Part shown: piece by piece, positions 52,098 to 63,340 of the stretch
How the letters are laid out: the number at the start of each line of letters is the position of its first letter
Numbering within the stretch: the first letter of the stretch is position 1
Assembly (NCBI RefSeq): GCF_041296385.1
Contig: NW_027184084.1
Span: 496,001 to 560,000, forward strand
Reading direction: 5' to 3'
DNA from: Aphelocoma coerulescens
Lineage: Eukaryota > Chordata > Aves > Passeriformes > Corvidae
Length of the DNA stretch: 64,000 nucleotides
Made by a program: the position numbers and the translations under genes
Notes under the pieces: generated by a model
Databases searched by the model: none
What the model was told of the DNA's origin: nothing
Seen by the model: only the letters and a program-made list of their open reading frames with translations

Positions 52098-53165
52098 ATG
52101 ACAAATGATCTGGAAACACAGACTAAAGGCTTAGCAGAGTACTCACAGTGGCACAGTGATCATAACCCTTGGCCAGTACATAACTGGTTTGAGTGGAAAA
52201 AAAATCAAGAGAAAAGAAATGAACAGTGGGAATTGCTGACAGATAAAATGGAGAAAATATAATTTCTCATGCACTTGCATTATGCTTAAAGTCTGCTTGT
52301 CAATGGCAGGAACAAATTATAAGAGAAAATGACAAAACAACAGCTAAAAGAATCCAAGGAAAAAACAAAAACCTTGGAAGAAAAATTGGAATTATCATAA
52401 TTAAAAAACCCAAAATCTTTGTATGTTAAAGAAATTTCAGAGTTGGTAACATCACCCAAGGATGGGGATGGTAATATTCAGAAAAACTCTGATGAAATTG
52501 GTGATTCAAATGTTGAATTGGATTCTGACACAAGCACAGAACCCCTACCTCTTAAGGAGGGAGAAATTCCAGAATTTAAATTGAAATCCATAATTAAACC
52601 AAACTCTCCAAAGGACCCCAAGGTGGTCAGAGGAAGAATACAGTCAAAACTTTTCTCTGGAATTCCCTGCCATTGACAAACCTTCAAGAAAAATATGGGC
52701 AAAAAGCAGGAGATACAGAAACTGAGTATCTGCTGAGAATTTGTTTCACTGCGGAAAATGGATTATTATTGGATGGTATAGAAAGTTTTGGGTTCTGGGC
52801 TGTGAGTGTCCTGTTGCATCGTGAACCAGACCCTCCTGATTTAATAATTAGGAGAATTACACATTGGGCAGGAGGAATAAATATTACGGAAAAAGGGGAA
52901 CGTGCATCAACCTCTATGCAGTCAGCTAAAACTATCTCTGCTGCTGCTACAAAACCCGACTGTTTGCAGGCAATATACAAACGTGCAGATGCAAATATCC
53001 CAGCCTCTGCAGAGGTGAATCTTAATGTATTAAGACCTTTTCTGAGAAAGCCCCCAACTGTGCTTAAAGATTGTTTAGTGGGAAAACGAATAAAAACTGT
53101 TGTCCACCCAAGAAAAATGCATTACGGAGGACTGCCTCAGCTTTCGAATATCAAGAGCTGCTTTC
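52098..53165 (+). pseudogene. gag: ERVL-like gag, frameshifted
   Basis: Gag-like remnant starting MTNDLETQ at 52098. It has a Lys/Glu-rich coiled part, an acidic middle (52419-52670) and a capsid-like part (52673-53165) with LQEKYGQKAGDTETEYLLR and THWAGGIN. The latter resembles avian ERVL Gag as I recall it. At least two frameshifts and stops are seen. It has the same orientation as the ERVL-type LTR at 25837 on the other side of ERV-D. Confidence 0.6.
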
Positions 53166-53169
53166 TAAG

Positions 53170-53193
53170 CGCGGGGGGGGGGGGGGGGGGGGG
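53170..53193 (+). repeat. Run of more than 20 G
   Basis: A G homopolymer at the end of the gag remnant. Length is prone to assembly error. Confidence 0.9.
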
Positions 53194-54515
53194 AGTGGCG
53201 AGCAATTCAAACACCTCATAGGAAAAAAATTCCAGAGGAAACAAACTCTTAAGCTCTGGGTGAACTTCTAGCCTCCCCCAACACATTCCTGCATTTCAAT
53301 AGCTTTTTGGTAACCCCTATTACTCACCTTGCTGTAAGAAAAGAAAAGACAAACTTTGAAATTTACAATTGAAACTGAAACTTGAAATCTCTTTGAGTAC
53401 TCCTACAGAAGCCAAAAACCCAAAAACCTAAACTTAAGTTTTAAAAATAAAAATTGAAATTGTTTAACTGGCTTTAATGAAAAGTGTTAGCTGTTACACT
53501 GCTAAAATCTGTTTTGATGTAATTAAGAATTTAGAACAAAAGCATTGTATTTAGAATGCATTCTACTTACAACTCTTCTATTTGAAAAAAAAAAGGCAAA
53601 CAGTAACTGATGTTTAACAATTAATTATTAAAGCTTGATACTAACACGGAACATTTCACTGCTACACTGCAAGCATTTGCACATAAATAAATGGCAGTTT
53701 GCATATTAGCTGCCTTCAGTTAAATACCAAATTCCCTTTAAAAAGGTGAAGTTCCTGGGAACTAATCCTAAAAGGGAAAACCCAACATTGGGGATGGCTT
53801 GATAGCCACAAAACAGGGTTTGCTCAGGTGCTTTGAATTTTTTTAGAATTTATGCGTGCATGCAAATTGCTTGTGTGGAATAAAACTCATTTACTAGAAG
53901 AGTATTGAAACGTAACTTTTGAGTGTCTGTTGGGTTTTAGCGTGTACTATCAAGTATAAGTTTGGCGTTTTTGTGTAAAATTAACACTGCTGAAGGAAAG
54001 AGTGGACAATATACTAGAATCCTCTCACCTGGGGGAGAGGTTAGGCTGGTTTCCTCTCAACCACCAAGCTCTGCCTGCTTGCAAAGACGAAATTTACATA
54101 CCAAAGGCAAAGCCAATACTGGTGATATCTCACTCTGCAACAGAATTGGTTATGTTTCAAGAAAACCAGCAAGCAGAAATTATTATAAAAATTTCCAAAG
54201 GTGGGGAGAGAACACACACTAATGAGAAAAAAACCCCAAAATTGGGAATGGCTTGGCAGCCACAAACGGGCTTTGCAAATGCTGATAGAAGAATTGGAAA
54301 AGGGATTATTATCTCTGACTCAAATTCTTAAACAAATGAAAGATTCAACAGCAGCAACCTGTAAAAATCCAAGGACCTTTCAATTTGCTAGCCAGCATTA
54401 AGAAAAGTGGTGCTTCCCCAGGGGGAATACAGTTCACACACCGTATGCATATAACTCAAGGGTCACAAATCAGATGAATGTTACAGATAACTGTGACTCC
54501 AAACATATTACAAAA
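53194..54515. other. AT-rich decayed sequence with a diverged 60-base repeat
   Basis: No gene seen. The segment near 53778-53835 (AACATTGGGGATGGCTTG...) is repeated in diverged form near 54234-54290 (AAATTGGGAATGGCTTG...). A 109-codon frame at 54002-54331 has no recognisable motif. Probably old retroviral sequence. Confidence 0.4.
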
Positions 54516-55088
54516 TGTGAGGAATGAGACAACTCTTAGTAGAAGTTAAAACAATTTATTAAAACATAAAAAATTGAAAAATTGCAAAAATTAGCAAAAT
54601 ATAAAAATTTGGGATCCTAGTGGCTCAGGAGGTATGCCCCAGGAGCGCAGGGATTCAGGAGCTTCAGGCTTAGGCAGCTCTGAACCTCAGGTAGAGAAAA
54701 AAAAAGGCTTGCAGTGCTAGGCTGGTCAAAAAGAAATATATATATTTCTAAAGGCCCCTGAAAAGGAGTAGGTTTCTCCAGCACTGAACTTAGCAAGCTG
54801 GAGGGGAAGGGGAAATGAGAATGGGCGTGTCTTTCTCTTGCACCTTTATAGCTTTTGCTCCGCCCCCAGTCCGCCCACAGTTTAAGGTGATTGGTGTTTT
54901 CCCTTTGACAGATTACCTCTGTCCACCAATGGCTCCTCCTTGTCAGAGGGGTGGTATTAGTTGAGATAAGAGTCATGGAGCTTACTGGGGTATGGCTATG
55001 GGGGCTGGGCTGTTTGTTGCAACTGGGGTTTTTAAAATCTGCCTTGAAACCAAGGTACAAGTAAAACATAAAAAAAATACATCCAACA
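54516..55088 (-). repeat. Probable solo LTR, family M
   Basis: About 573 bp, minus strand from TGTTGGATG at 55088 to CCTCACA at 54516. On the minus strand a CTATAAAGG TATA box lies near 54850 and AATAAA near 54560, at distances suited to U3-R-U5. No clear duplication found. Confidence 0.6.
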
Positions 55089-55439
55089 CATCTTAAAACA
55101 CTTGTAAAAGTATACAGTAAACATAGGAAAGATAGCTCTTATGGTGTACAAGTGATAAATGTTTGAAAAGGGATTTTAACTGGGGAACTTTTAACTGGGG
55201 ATTTTTACTGGGAAGGGCACAAATGAACAGCTTGGAACGAGTGAAAACCAAAGTAATAAAACTTGATTTGTGTACCTGGGCTGATGGGTTAATTTTAACA
55301 TTCAATTTAAAAATATTTACCTCCAAATTAATTAAAGCACTTAATATGCAAAGACCAAGCACTAATAGGGATTTTATGTATGACACAAAATGTAACCCTA
55401 TAATGGATAAATACTATAAAGAATGGAAAGTGCACCTGT

Positions 55440-55930
55440 AAGAAAGTTTAAAAGGCTGTGTTATTGGCAGTAAAGGAAGAAGCAAAGACAGTGTATGTTA
55501 ATTCTTATACAATCTGGGCTGTTGCCACATGATGACTGTCAGTGGAAGTATTAATTGACAAATGAATGGAAAGAGGTTTGACAGAAGGAGGATTTGAATG
55601 TTTTTTTACAGGCTCAGTCCTGATAAATCCATATAGGATGGGTTAAAACTCATGCAAAAAACCAGATGTTACAAACCTATTGTAACAACAAAGTGGATTA
55701 GCTGACAAAAATCAGAAAGATAAAAATTAATCCACAACACTGATATCAATTTGTTGAATGATTACATTGTAAATTAATGCATACTGGAAACTCTATTTTT
55801 TCAGCACAAAGTAGAGACTGACTATTAACCAGCAAAATATGCAAAGGTATTCTCACACAGTGTCCCCAGTGCTTGGACAAAGCTATCCAGACCTGACATC
55901 ACCTTTACATATCAAAAGTAACAAAACACT
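55440..55930 (+). pseudogene. pol: RNase H / integrase remnant
   Basis: Coding sense in shifting frames: VYVNSYTIWAVAT (about 55490-55530, like the RNase H region around the third acid), later a Cys pair CPQC (about 55865) like the integrase zinc domain. Many stops. Plus orientation. Confidence 0.45.
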
Positions 55931-56783
55931 CTAGTCATATTGACAAAAAAAATTATATTGAACCTCTAAAACATCTAACAGTTACAAATACATACAAACA
56001 GATGTAAAGTGGTATCTGAACTGCTAGTTGCCCCTAAAAGCAGGCATGCTGATGCAAAAACTACTATTTCAAAACTCAGTGACTCGTTTTCCAGTCTCCC
56101 TGTCCCAAGCTCTATACAGAGAGACACTTGTCTCTGTACAAGTTTGGTTTTGCTCTGCAACAAAACAAGTTTCCCAATGAAGCCTTGCAAACCGCTCCTA
56201 CGCTGCCCTCGTCTGGCAGAGGTGAGCATAGCGCTGTGTTTACAACTAGAGGCCAGAGATGGAACCACTGCCATAACTCTCTGGGAAAAACATATATATT
56301 ATTGCTTAAGTTCTATTGTTTTGGTTTCTCTAATAACCTTGGATGTTTAAGTATATCCTCACTAGACAAAATACTAGGTGTATCCTGACATGAAACAAAG
56401 AGCCATTCAAGCAGCAGTGAGAAAGACTGTTCACTACCTGCATGACTATAAAGGCTACTACTCCTGGACTCCTATAAGCAAATAAAACCAACTCTGGACA
56501 CAGAGAAGCCTTACTGAACTTCACAATAACTAATGAATCTGCTGTAACCAAAAATGTTAATTATAGTATTGCTTACATTTTTATACTTTCAGGTCAATGT
56601 TTGCAATAATGCAACATGGCTAATCAGCCATCCCAACAAAAACTAACAATGTTGTTTTCCCAAACACACATACAACAAATGCTACCTGACCTTTGGAAAG
56701 ACATTTCATGAAAGTATTCAAATGATGAGAATTCCACACCAAACATATTCTCTAAAAGTCTTCCTCCAGCTGGAGTGATACTT
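55931..56783. other. Decayed sequence, no gene recognised
   Basis: Mixed, with several short frames and no motif I can name. It may include an old env surface region, given the env piece that follows. Confidence 0.35.
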
Positions 56784-56845
56784 CTTATAATTCTTATCTC
56801 ACAGAAGGTAAACAGTAATGAGTATTTTAGACCAAACCACTACAT
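56784..56845 (+). repeat. LTR I end fragment
   Basis: About 60 bases (AATTCTTATCTCACAGAAGG ... CCACTACA) nearly identical to the 3' end of the solo LTR at 57806-59168. Confidence 0.6.
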
Positions 56846-56879
56846 CCTTCTAGAAGAAAGACAGCCCAAATCTCCATAA

Positions 56880-57117
56880 ATCAACAAAGCCTGATAATAC
56901 AATCAGTGCCTTGAAACAAGAATTTACCAACCTTTCAAAGGTAATTAAACAAAAGCAACTAGCTTTGGATTTGCTTTTGGCTTCCACAGTTATCAACAGC
57001 AATTGCTGTGTATATGTAGAGCAGACTCTGAAAATACAGACTGATCTGAAAGAAATTAAAGGAACGCTGAAATCTTTCATGAAATGCAAAGGAATCAAGG
57101 AAGATAGATTTAACTGC
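56880..57117 (+). pseudogene. env: Env transmembrane remnant
   Basis: A frame with a heptad segment QLALDLLL followed by a CC pair (SNCCVYVEQ), matching the position of the conserved helix and CC in retroviral transmembrane subunits. The first Cys of the usual C-x6-CC is not evident. It is cut by an LTR at 57118. Confidence 0.55.
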
Positions 57118-57800
57118 TGTCTTGGGGTGACTTTATGATGCTGTATCCCCTATCACCTGCTCTATGCCAGACATGAATCCTGTGCCTTTCTGTGCCTTTA
57201 AACTGGGTCCAAAAGGGGAAAAAAAAGCCGAGCGAATTCTTCAGAGTGTTTTGTGCTCAAGGACACACACACTCCCCTGCGTTCTTGCTGCTGCTGCAGA
57301 GCCAAGGAAGCACCTTCCTGCTTTTAGCCAGCTTTCGGCTCTGTTTCTCAGGAGAGAGACAGAGAGTTAAAATTCTTTGCTTTTTAGCTAGCCTGCTAGC
57401 TGAGGGAAGAAGTTTTTTCCCTGTGACTTTGGCTTCTTCTTCCTTTCTTCTGCACTGTTCAGCAACACCATAACATCACCAGGAGGCCTTACACCACAGC
57501 ATGGGGGGGCCCAAGCAGCATCCCAGCTCTGGAGAGAGCACAGCCATCACCTATAAAGAACTCTGAATCAACCCAGGTTTTCTCCACAGCGAGAGATTTT
57601 ATTATTTAACATTATTCATTCTTTTTTTTTTTTTTGGTGCCTGCCTGCACCCTGCTTTATAAATAAATAACTTTTTTTTTCACTTTCCTCTGAGAAAAAT
57701 TTCTTTCCGAATCTGTGGGGGAGGGGCAGCTGAAACCTGCCTTCTATGGCGGAGACATTCCTTCCAGAGTGTTTCCCCTATTTTGTCTCAAACTGGGACA
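57118..57800 (+). repeat. LTR of family H, plus orientation
   Basis: 683 bp, TGTCTTGGGGTGACTTT ... CTGGGACA. Possible 5-bp duplication ACTGC / ACTGG with one mismatch. It contains an AATAAATAA signal near 57660. Confidence 0.75.
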
Positions 57801-57805
57801 ACTGG

Positions 57806-59168
57806 TGTCATGGGTTAGCAAGCATAGTCCCGGAAGTGATGTTCTTGCAAAGGGGTGCTTACAGCTTCCTCTCTGACCTGATAAAACCTATCAGCTGTCC
57901 AGTTTGAATATGGACAATTCTTTAAGCCACTTAAAGTTGTGACCGCCTCTGTGATCCACACTTAAGAATAGACACCCCCCTCCCCCCGCCCTCTCTTGTT
58001 TCCGGGGCTGGGGCAGGTGGCTGCGGGCCCCATGTAGGGGCAAGAGGGGCCGGCCCAGGCCCTGCTCGGGCCAGGCTGGGCCAGGCCACGGCCCAGGCCC
58101 TGCTCGGGCCAGGCCAGGCCAGGCCACAGCCATCCTGGAGCCGATGGGCCCTGTTCCACCTGCGGAACACCCCCATAGCCCTGCTATGTGCAGACGGGTG
58201 GCTCCCCCTCTCCAGTGCTGCCAAGATTCAGCCAAAAGCTGCCCCGCTGTTCAGCAAAAGATCATGTGAGCAGCAGCGATAAGCCACATTCCAGCTGCAA
58301 GGCCTAGGTGAGATTAACCCTTTTAGTGCTCTGAAGAGCTGAAAACCTGAGGGAAGAGAAAGAGGAGATGCTTAAAGCTGAAATTCTGTTGTAAAGCTAT
58401 GATGTATCAGAGTACCCATTGTAATTTCATGACAGCATGGGGGGTGGAGTGTTCAACTTGTACTTGTGAGCAAAAGCACCTGCACTGAGATAGGCAGATG
58501 CTGACGCAGCTGTAATTTCATTAAAAGTTTGAACAGGGAGAGATGGAAGCGATGAGGACTTTTGCTCCAAATGGAAAGGGGAAGACCTCAGTTCCTAGAG
58601 ATGCTCCCAGAGATAGTCCTAGAGATGAAGATGAGGAGGACCCTTTGCTCCCAGGGAAGGAGAAGGGCCTCTGTTCTTAGAGATGAAATGCTCCCAGAGA
58701 TCGGTGAAGAGAACTTTTGTTTCTGAACGGCTCAACCTTAAAACTGTAACCCAGTAACTTCAAGAGTGGACCCTTGAAAGCAGTTGTGGGAAAAGTTGCA
58801 AGTTGGGGGGGAAGGGACTCACACGTGAGCAGAGAACCAACCTGGGGGGCTGTCTCATTGTGATAATGTTTTCATAGCATGGGCAAGAGAGACTCCTCTT
58901 CCTAAATGGACTGAACAAGGTTATTATGGAAGTGGTAAACAGACTGAACATCTCAAGGGTTGTCTTTTTACATTGTCACTGGGAGAAGGGAGGAAGGTGG
59001 GGGGAGGAGAAGAGTTCTGAAGGTGTGGTATGTTTTTTTTTTTCTTCTTTTAGGTTTGTTAATAAACTTCTTTATATTCTTTTAAGTTTGGTGCCTGCTT
59101 TGCTTTTCTCCTAATTCTTATCTCACAGAAGGTAAACAGTAATGAGTATTTTAGACCAAACCACTACA
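57806..59168 (+). repeat. Solo LTR I, 1,363 bp
   Basis: TGTCATGGGTTAGC ... CCACTACA with a perfect 5-bp duplication ACTGG (57801-57805 and 59169-59173). AATAAA is near 59062. A GC-rich patch at 58010-58140 has short tandem units built on GGCCAGGCC. 5-bp duplication and length suggest an ERVL-type LTR. It inserted right at the end of the family H LTR. Confidence 0.78.
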
Positions 59169-59173
59169 ACTGG

Positions 59174-59689
59174 GTAACCTTATGAATTCCAAATTTAAAT
59201 GTAACCATGAGAAAATTAATTCATATAATTACCATAGTTCTGACATTAATATTTAGTACATAGATTCTATTCCAGATTTGCAAAATTGGATTTAACAAGA
59301 TGTGTAAATCTGATGATAACCATCTTCTCTAAAAGGTCTCAAAAGAATAAATTTGACTTTGTTTACAAAATATTAAAATCTTAATTAGTACTATGAAGTG
59401 CAAAATAATTTGATAAGTTTAATTGTTTTGATTTATATTTGTATATACTTTGTAGTTTTCTACAAGTATTGCTTTAGAATGCTTGTGTCTTCACTCTGAT
59501 TGTCACAGAAAGTAGAAAGATTTCACCCTGAATATAACTTGAATTTTCATATTATTATGGAATCAGTTTTGTTTACCTCTTCCTCCTTCTTCAAGGTAAA
59601 GCATAAAATTCCCAACTGCAATAATATGCTGAGTAGATAGAAGCAATTGAGTTTCATTACATCTTTGATTTCCCTGAGGCAATCAAACG
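59174..59689. other. AT-rich unique sequence
   Basis: No gene or repeat recognised. Confidence 0.5.
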
Positions 59690-60333
59690 ATGTCTTGGGG
59701 TGACTTTATGATGTGTATCCCATATCGCTGCCCTATGCCCAGAAATTAATTCTTGTGCCTTTCTATGCCTTTAAACTGAGCCTGAGAGGGGGAAGGAAAA
59801 ACTGAGCAAAACTTCCTCAAAGCAGTTTGCAGCTTGTTCAAGGTCGCACAGAGATAGCAACTTTTTTTTTTCCCAGCTGCAGCAGGGAAGCAAGGAAGCA
59901 CCCGGCTTGCTGCTTTCCAGTCAGCTTTTGGCCAGTTGTTTCAGTTCCTTGTTCTCCAGAGACAGACCGAGAGTTGAACTTTTTTTCCTTCCCTGGAATT
60001 TTGGATTTTCTCCCTTTTCTACTGGACTGCTTCAACATCAGAGCACATTGAGAGGACTTTCCACTGGGCACAGAGGGCCTGGCCCTGGCTTAAGCCCCAG
60101 CTCTGAGGAGACCAAAGGGAGGACTCTAACACTTTCCCAGGTTTTTCCTCCACAGCAAAAGGTTTTATTATTTAGCATTATTTTCCTTTTCCTGTGTGTT
60201 TGTTAAATAAATAGTTTTTATCTTCTTCACTTTTGTTTGAGGAAAATTTATTTTTTCCTGAACCTGGTGGGAGAGGGGTGGTGACCTGCCTTCTCTCAGA
60301 GGATATATTTCTAAATTTGGCCAAACCAGAACA
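59690..60333 (+). repeat. LTR of family H, plus orientation
   Basis: 644 bp, TGTCTTGGGGTGACTTTATG ... ACCAGAACA, close to the copy at 12692-13338. No clean duplication seen. Positions 60334-60597 hold nothing recognised. Confidence 0.8.
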
Positions 60334-60597
60334 ATAATGCATGTGCATTTGTTTAGATTATTGTAAAATTCTCTAACACTTGACATGTAAAGGCAGAATA
60401 TGCACAATACTGAACTTCACTGAAGAAGAACACTGGACTAAGAAGCATGAATGGAAGTGAAAGAGTTACTGACCATCTATTGAATGCCTCCAATCACTAC
60501 AATCAAGAAGCTACCTCCACAAAGTTGTCTTTGTTCCTTATTTGCATCTCATCCTCCTATGATCTTAAGGGATGGGGAACAACTTAACCTACATGGA

Positions 60598-60660
60598 CTG
60601 GTGCACCAGTTTGGTCAAATTTAGAAATATATCCTCTCAGAAAAGGCACAACTATTACCG
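60598..60660 (-). repeat. Family H LTR end fragment
   Basis: Matches the first about 60 bases of the copy at 12692 (CAGTTTGGTCAAATTTAGAA). It breaks off near ERV-F, which may have inserted here. Confidence 0.65.
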
Positions 60661-61028
60661 CAGGCCTGGTTCCTACGGTATATCACCTTGCCCAGCAGCC
60701 ATAGGGAGGAGGAGGAGGAGAAGATCCAGCAGGCAGGAATTGTGCAGCAAGATTGATTGACTTAATTATTTTACAAACTCTTTTATAGACTTTTTTCTTT
60801 TTAGTCTAATTGGACAAAGGACCAGCCACCCCTTGGGGGTGATTGGCTAAAATCCTAAAACATCCATTGTCAAAATTTTTTTCTACTATACCATAAACAA
60901 GACTTTTCAAGGTTGCAGGTGTCTTGGTTGTTTACATTCCCTGCTACCTCTTCTGTGAGAGAGAAAAGTCTCTCACAGACTTAGAAACTAGCAAGAAAAT
61001 CCTTGCTAGCAGCATTTTTGTACCTACA
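60661..61028 (-). repeat. ERV-F 3' LTR
   Basis: Minus strand starts TGTAGGTACAAAAATGC at 61028, preceded by a purine tract AAAAAGGGGGAAT (about 61041-61029). The left edge is uncertain. Confidence 0.65.
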
Positions 61029-61157
61029 ATTCCCCCTTTTTGTTTTACAAGATAACAACTCTACTATTAATCCTAAATAGAAATCTACACCAGTTATTAA
61101 TTCTAAATATGTCCTTAAGGCTTTAACTATCTGACTCCATAACAAGAATTTTAAAGT

Positions 61158-62429
61158 TCAGTCTCTGCTTGTGGAAGGGCCATCCCAGTCTCTGCTTGTA
61201 GAAGGACCATCTGCCTGATGGTTGACATCCTGGTCATCGTCAGAAGAGTCATTAGGCTGATGATCTACATTCTGGTCGCCATTTGGATGGTTGGCGTTCT
61301 GGTCATCATTTGGAGGTTGCCTGTTCTGCCTCTGGTGCCGTAGGTCAGGGCGAATGCATTTTGAAGGTAGCCACCGTACCCCAGTATCTGTGGAAACGCA
61401 AGCATACCCATGACCCCAAACAATAAGCTCATGAGGCCCTTCCCACTGGTTAGTGAGTAAATTCCGTACCCAGACTTTTGCCCGGGGCAGTTGTCTCTTG
61501 CCTGCAGACTGCAATGAGAGAAAATGATTCAGAATAACAGGATTATTTGAATTTTGTGGTACTGTAAGGTGATTAATTGTATACAAAGCTTTTGCTAGCT
61601 GGCTCCGTGGTGTTTCTCCATACGTTCCCCTTTTCTGTTTGTCCAAAACACGCTTCAAGGTACCATGAGCGCGTTCAACAATGGCTTGGCCAGTAGGAGA
61701 ATGTGGGATACTGAAGGTATGGTCTACACCCCAGAGGTGTAAAAACTGCCGCCTCTTCTCCGAGGCGTAGGCAGGACCATTTTTGATTTTCACAGAAGCT
61801 GGCATGACCAGGACTGAGAAAGCCAATTTCCAAAGGGCAATGACATCACGGCCCTTCTCTCCAGTGTGAGCAGTAGCCCACATAGCGGAGGAGAAAGGGT
61901 CAATAGACACGTGCACATATTTCAGCCGACCAAGTTCAGGGATGTGAGTTACATCCGTTTGCCAAATTGGCAAGGCTTTTATCCCTCTGGGGTTTACCCC
62001 CGCTGGCAAAGGAGCAGCGAGTCCATGACAGTCAGCACAAGCGCTGACAATGTCGCGCGCCTTGGTTGGCGTTAAATGAAACTGCTTCTGCAGGGTATGT
62101 GCACTTTGATGGAAGAAACCGTGCGATGCCTTGGCTTGTGCAATTTTGTCAGGCTGAGGCACTACCCACGCAGGGTTGGCCAGCATGTCAGCCCTGGCAT
62201 TGCCTTCTGTTAGAAACCCTGGTAAATTGGGGTGGCTTTGAATGTGCAGAATGTAATACGGATGCACTCGAGCCTGAATTGCAGACCACAAGGTTTGCAA
62301 CAGTGAAAACAGAGCCGCATTGTTCACCTCCTTCAGAAGGGAACAATCTAAGCGTTGGGTGATATCTGCTACATAAGCAGAGTCAGTAACCAAATTCAAA
62401 GGTTCCTGTGAGAATCGCTGAAAAGCCAT
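61158..62429 (-). pseudogene. pol: ERV-F RNase H end and integrase, catalytic residue lost
   Basis: A 423-codon open frame. The RNase H end has LVTDSAYVAD and NARADMLA. The integrase zinc domain is HGFFH ... CADC. Core: WQTDVTH is kept, the second acid site reads KIKNGPAY where ERV-E has KTDNGPAY (Asp to Lys), GQAIVERAH is kept. The last 60 residues are Asn/Asp/Gln-rich with repeats of DDQN-, DQNVDHQ- and GPSTSRD-like units, unlike ERV-E. The frame is open but the enzyme cannot be active. Confidence 0.85.
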
Positions 62430-62524
62430 GGTAACAGCCCTTAATTAAACTAACTGAGCAGAGTATGACTCGGATTGGTGTGTTAATGAACCACCACAAA
62501 GACAGCGTAGGATACTGTGCGCCC

Positions 62525-63340
62525 TCACGCACAGTGACCCCTGCTAAAATTTGTCCCAATCCGTACGCCCCAAGCTGCCAACACATCCCGTCCCCAAAGG
62601 TTACAGGAAGTGGTAGCAACATAAGGCCTAATTGTACCTGTGTGCCCCTCTGGGTCCTTCACTATCACAGGCCGTTCGCTTAAATAGCTCTGTGTGGTTC
62701 CTCCTAATCCTACGATGGCTGATCCCACAGGGGCTAAAGGCCATGAGGGAGGCCATGCAGAGAAGGACATAATAGTTACATCAGCACCCATATCAATCAA
62801 ACCTCGAAGCTGAATCCAGGGTGGTTGGGTGTTCGGCAGGATCAGGGTACATGTCATCTGTGGCCTTTGGTCAGTGATGTCTGCAGTCCAGAAGGCCTGC
62901 GGAAGTCCCATAGATCCACTGCCATTATCTGCCTGAGTTTGTTGCTCTATCCTGGGGACGCAAGACTTAAATGGCACTAATTTAGCAAGGCAGGTATTTT
63001 CAGGAATAGTTACAGGGGGTTTTTGCGTGGAGACCATAGCGCAAATCTGACCTTTAAAGTCAGCATCAATAACTCCTGAGTGCACTGAGATTCCTTGATG
63101 GGAAACGTCAGGTTTTCCCACCAGCATCGCACTGGATCCCTGGGTTAAGGGTCCATATGCATCCAAGGGAACCTTATAAATACCGCCAGAGTCTAAGACG
63201 ACTGCGACTGCGGTGTGGAGGTCAAACCCGTCTGATCCGTGGGTGCTGTCTGATCCCTGGGTGCTGTTTCTAGGGTGGCTGGGTAGGCCTGTGCTTTTAC
63301 CTGTGCCACTCTCTGGGGTAGCAACTGCATCGGAGAGCAA
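62525..63340 (-). pseudogene. pro: ERV-F dUTPase-protease, active-site Thr changed
   Basis: A 271-codon frame, -1 to gag. The dUTPase part (about 63200-62950) has GISVHSGVIDADFKG and NTCLAKLVPF. Protease: the active site reads LIDMGADVTIM, D-M-G in place of D-T-G (about 62785); LWGRDVL near the end. After about 62520 the sequence changes within 90 bases to RNase H, so nearly all RT is deleted here. Confidence 0.85.

Noticed and set aside
52673..53221. A host gene between ERV-C and the G run
   Set aside because: Motifs and orientation fit retroviral Gag better, and the frame is broken by shifts.
57891..58235. Minus-strand Gly/Pro/Trp-rich frames
   Set aside because: They come from the GGCCAGGCC tandem patch in LTR I; low-complexity translation.
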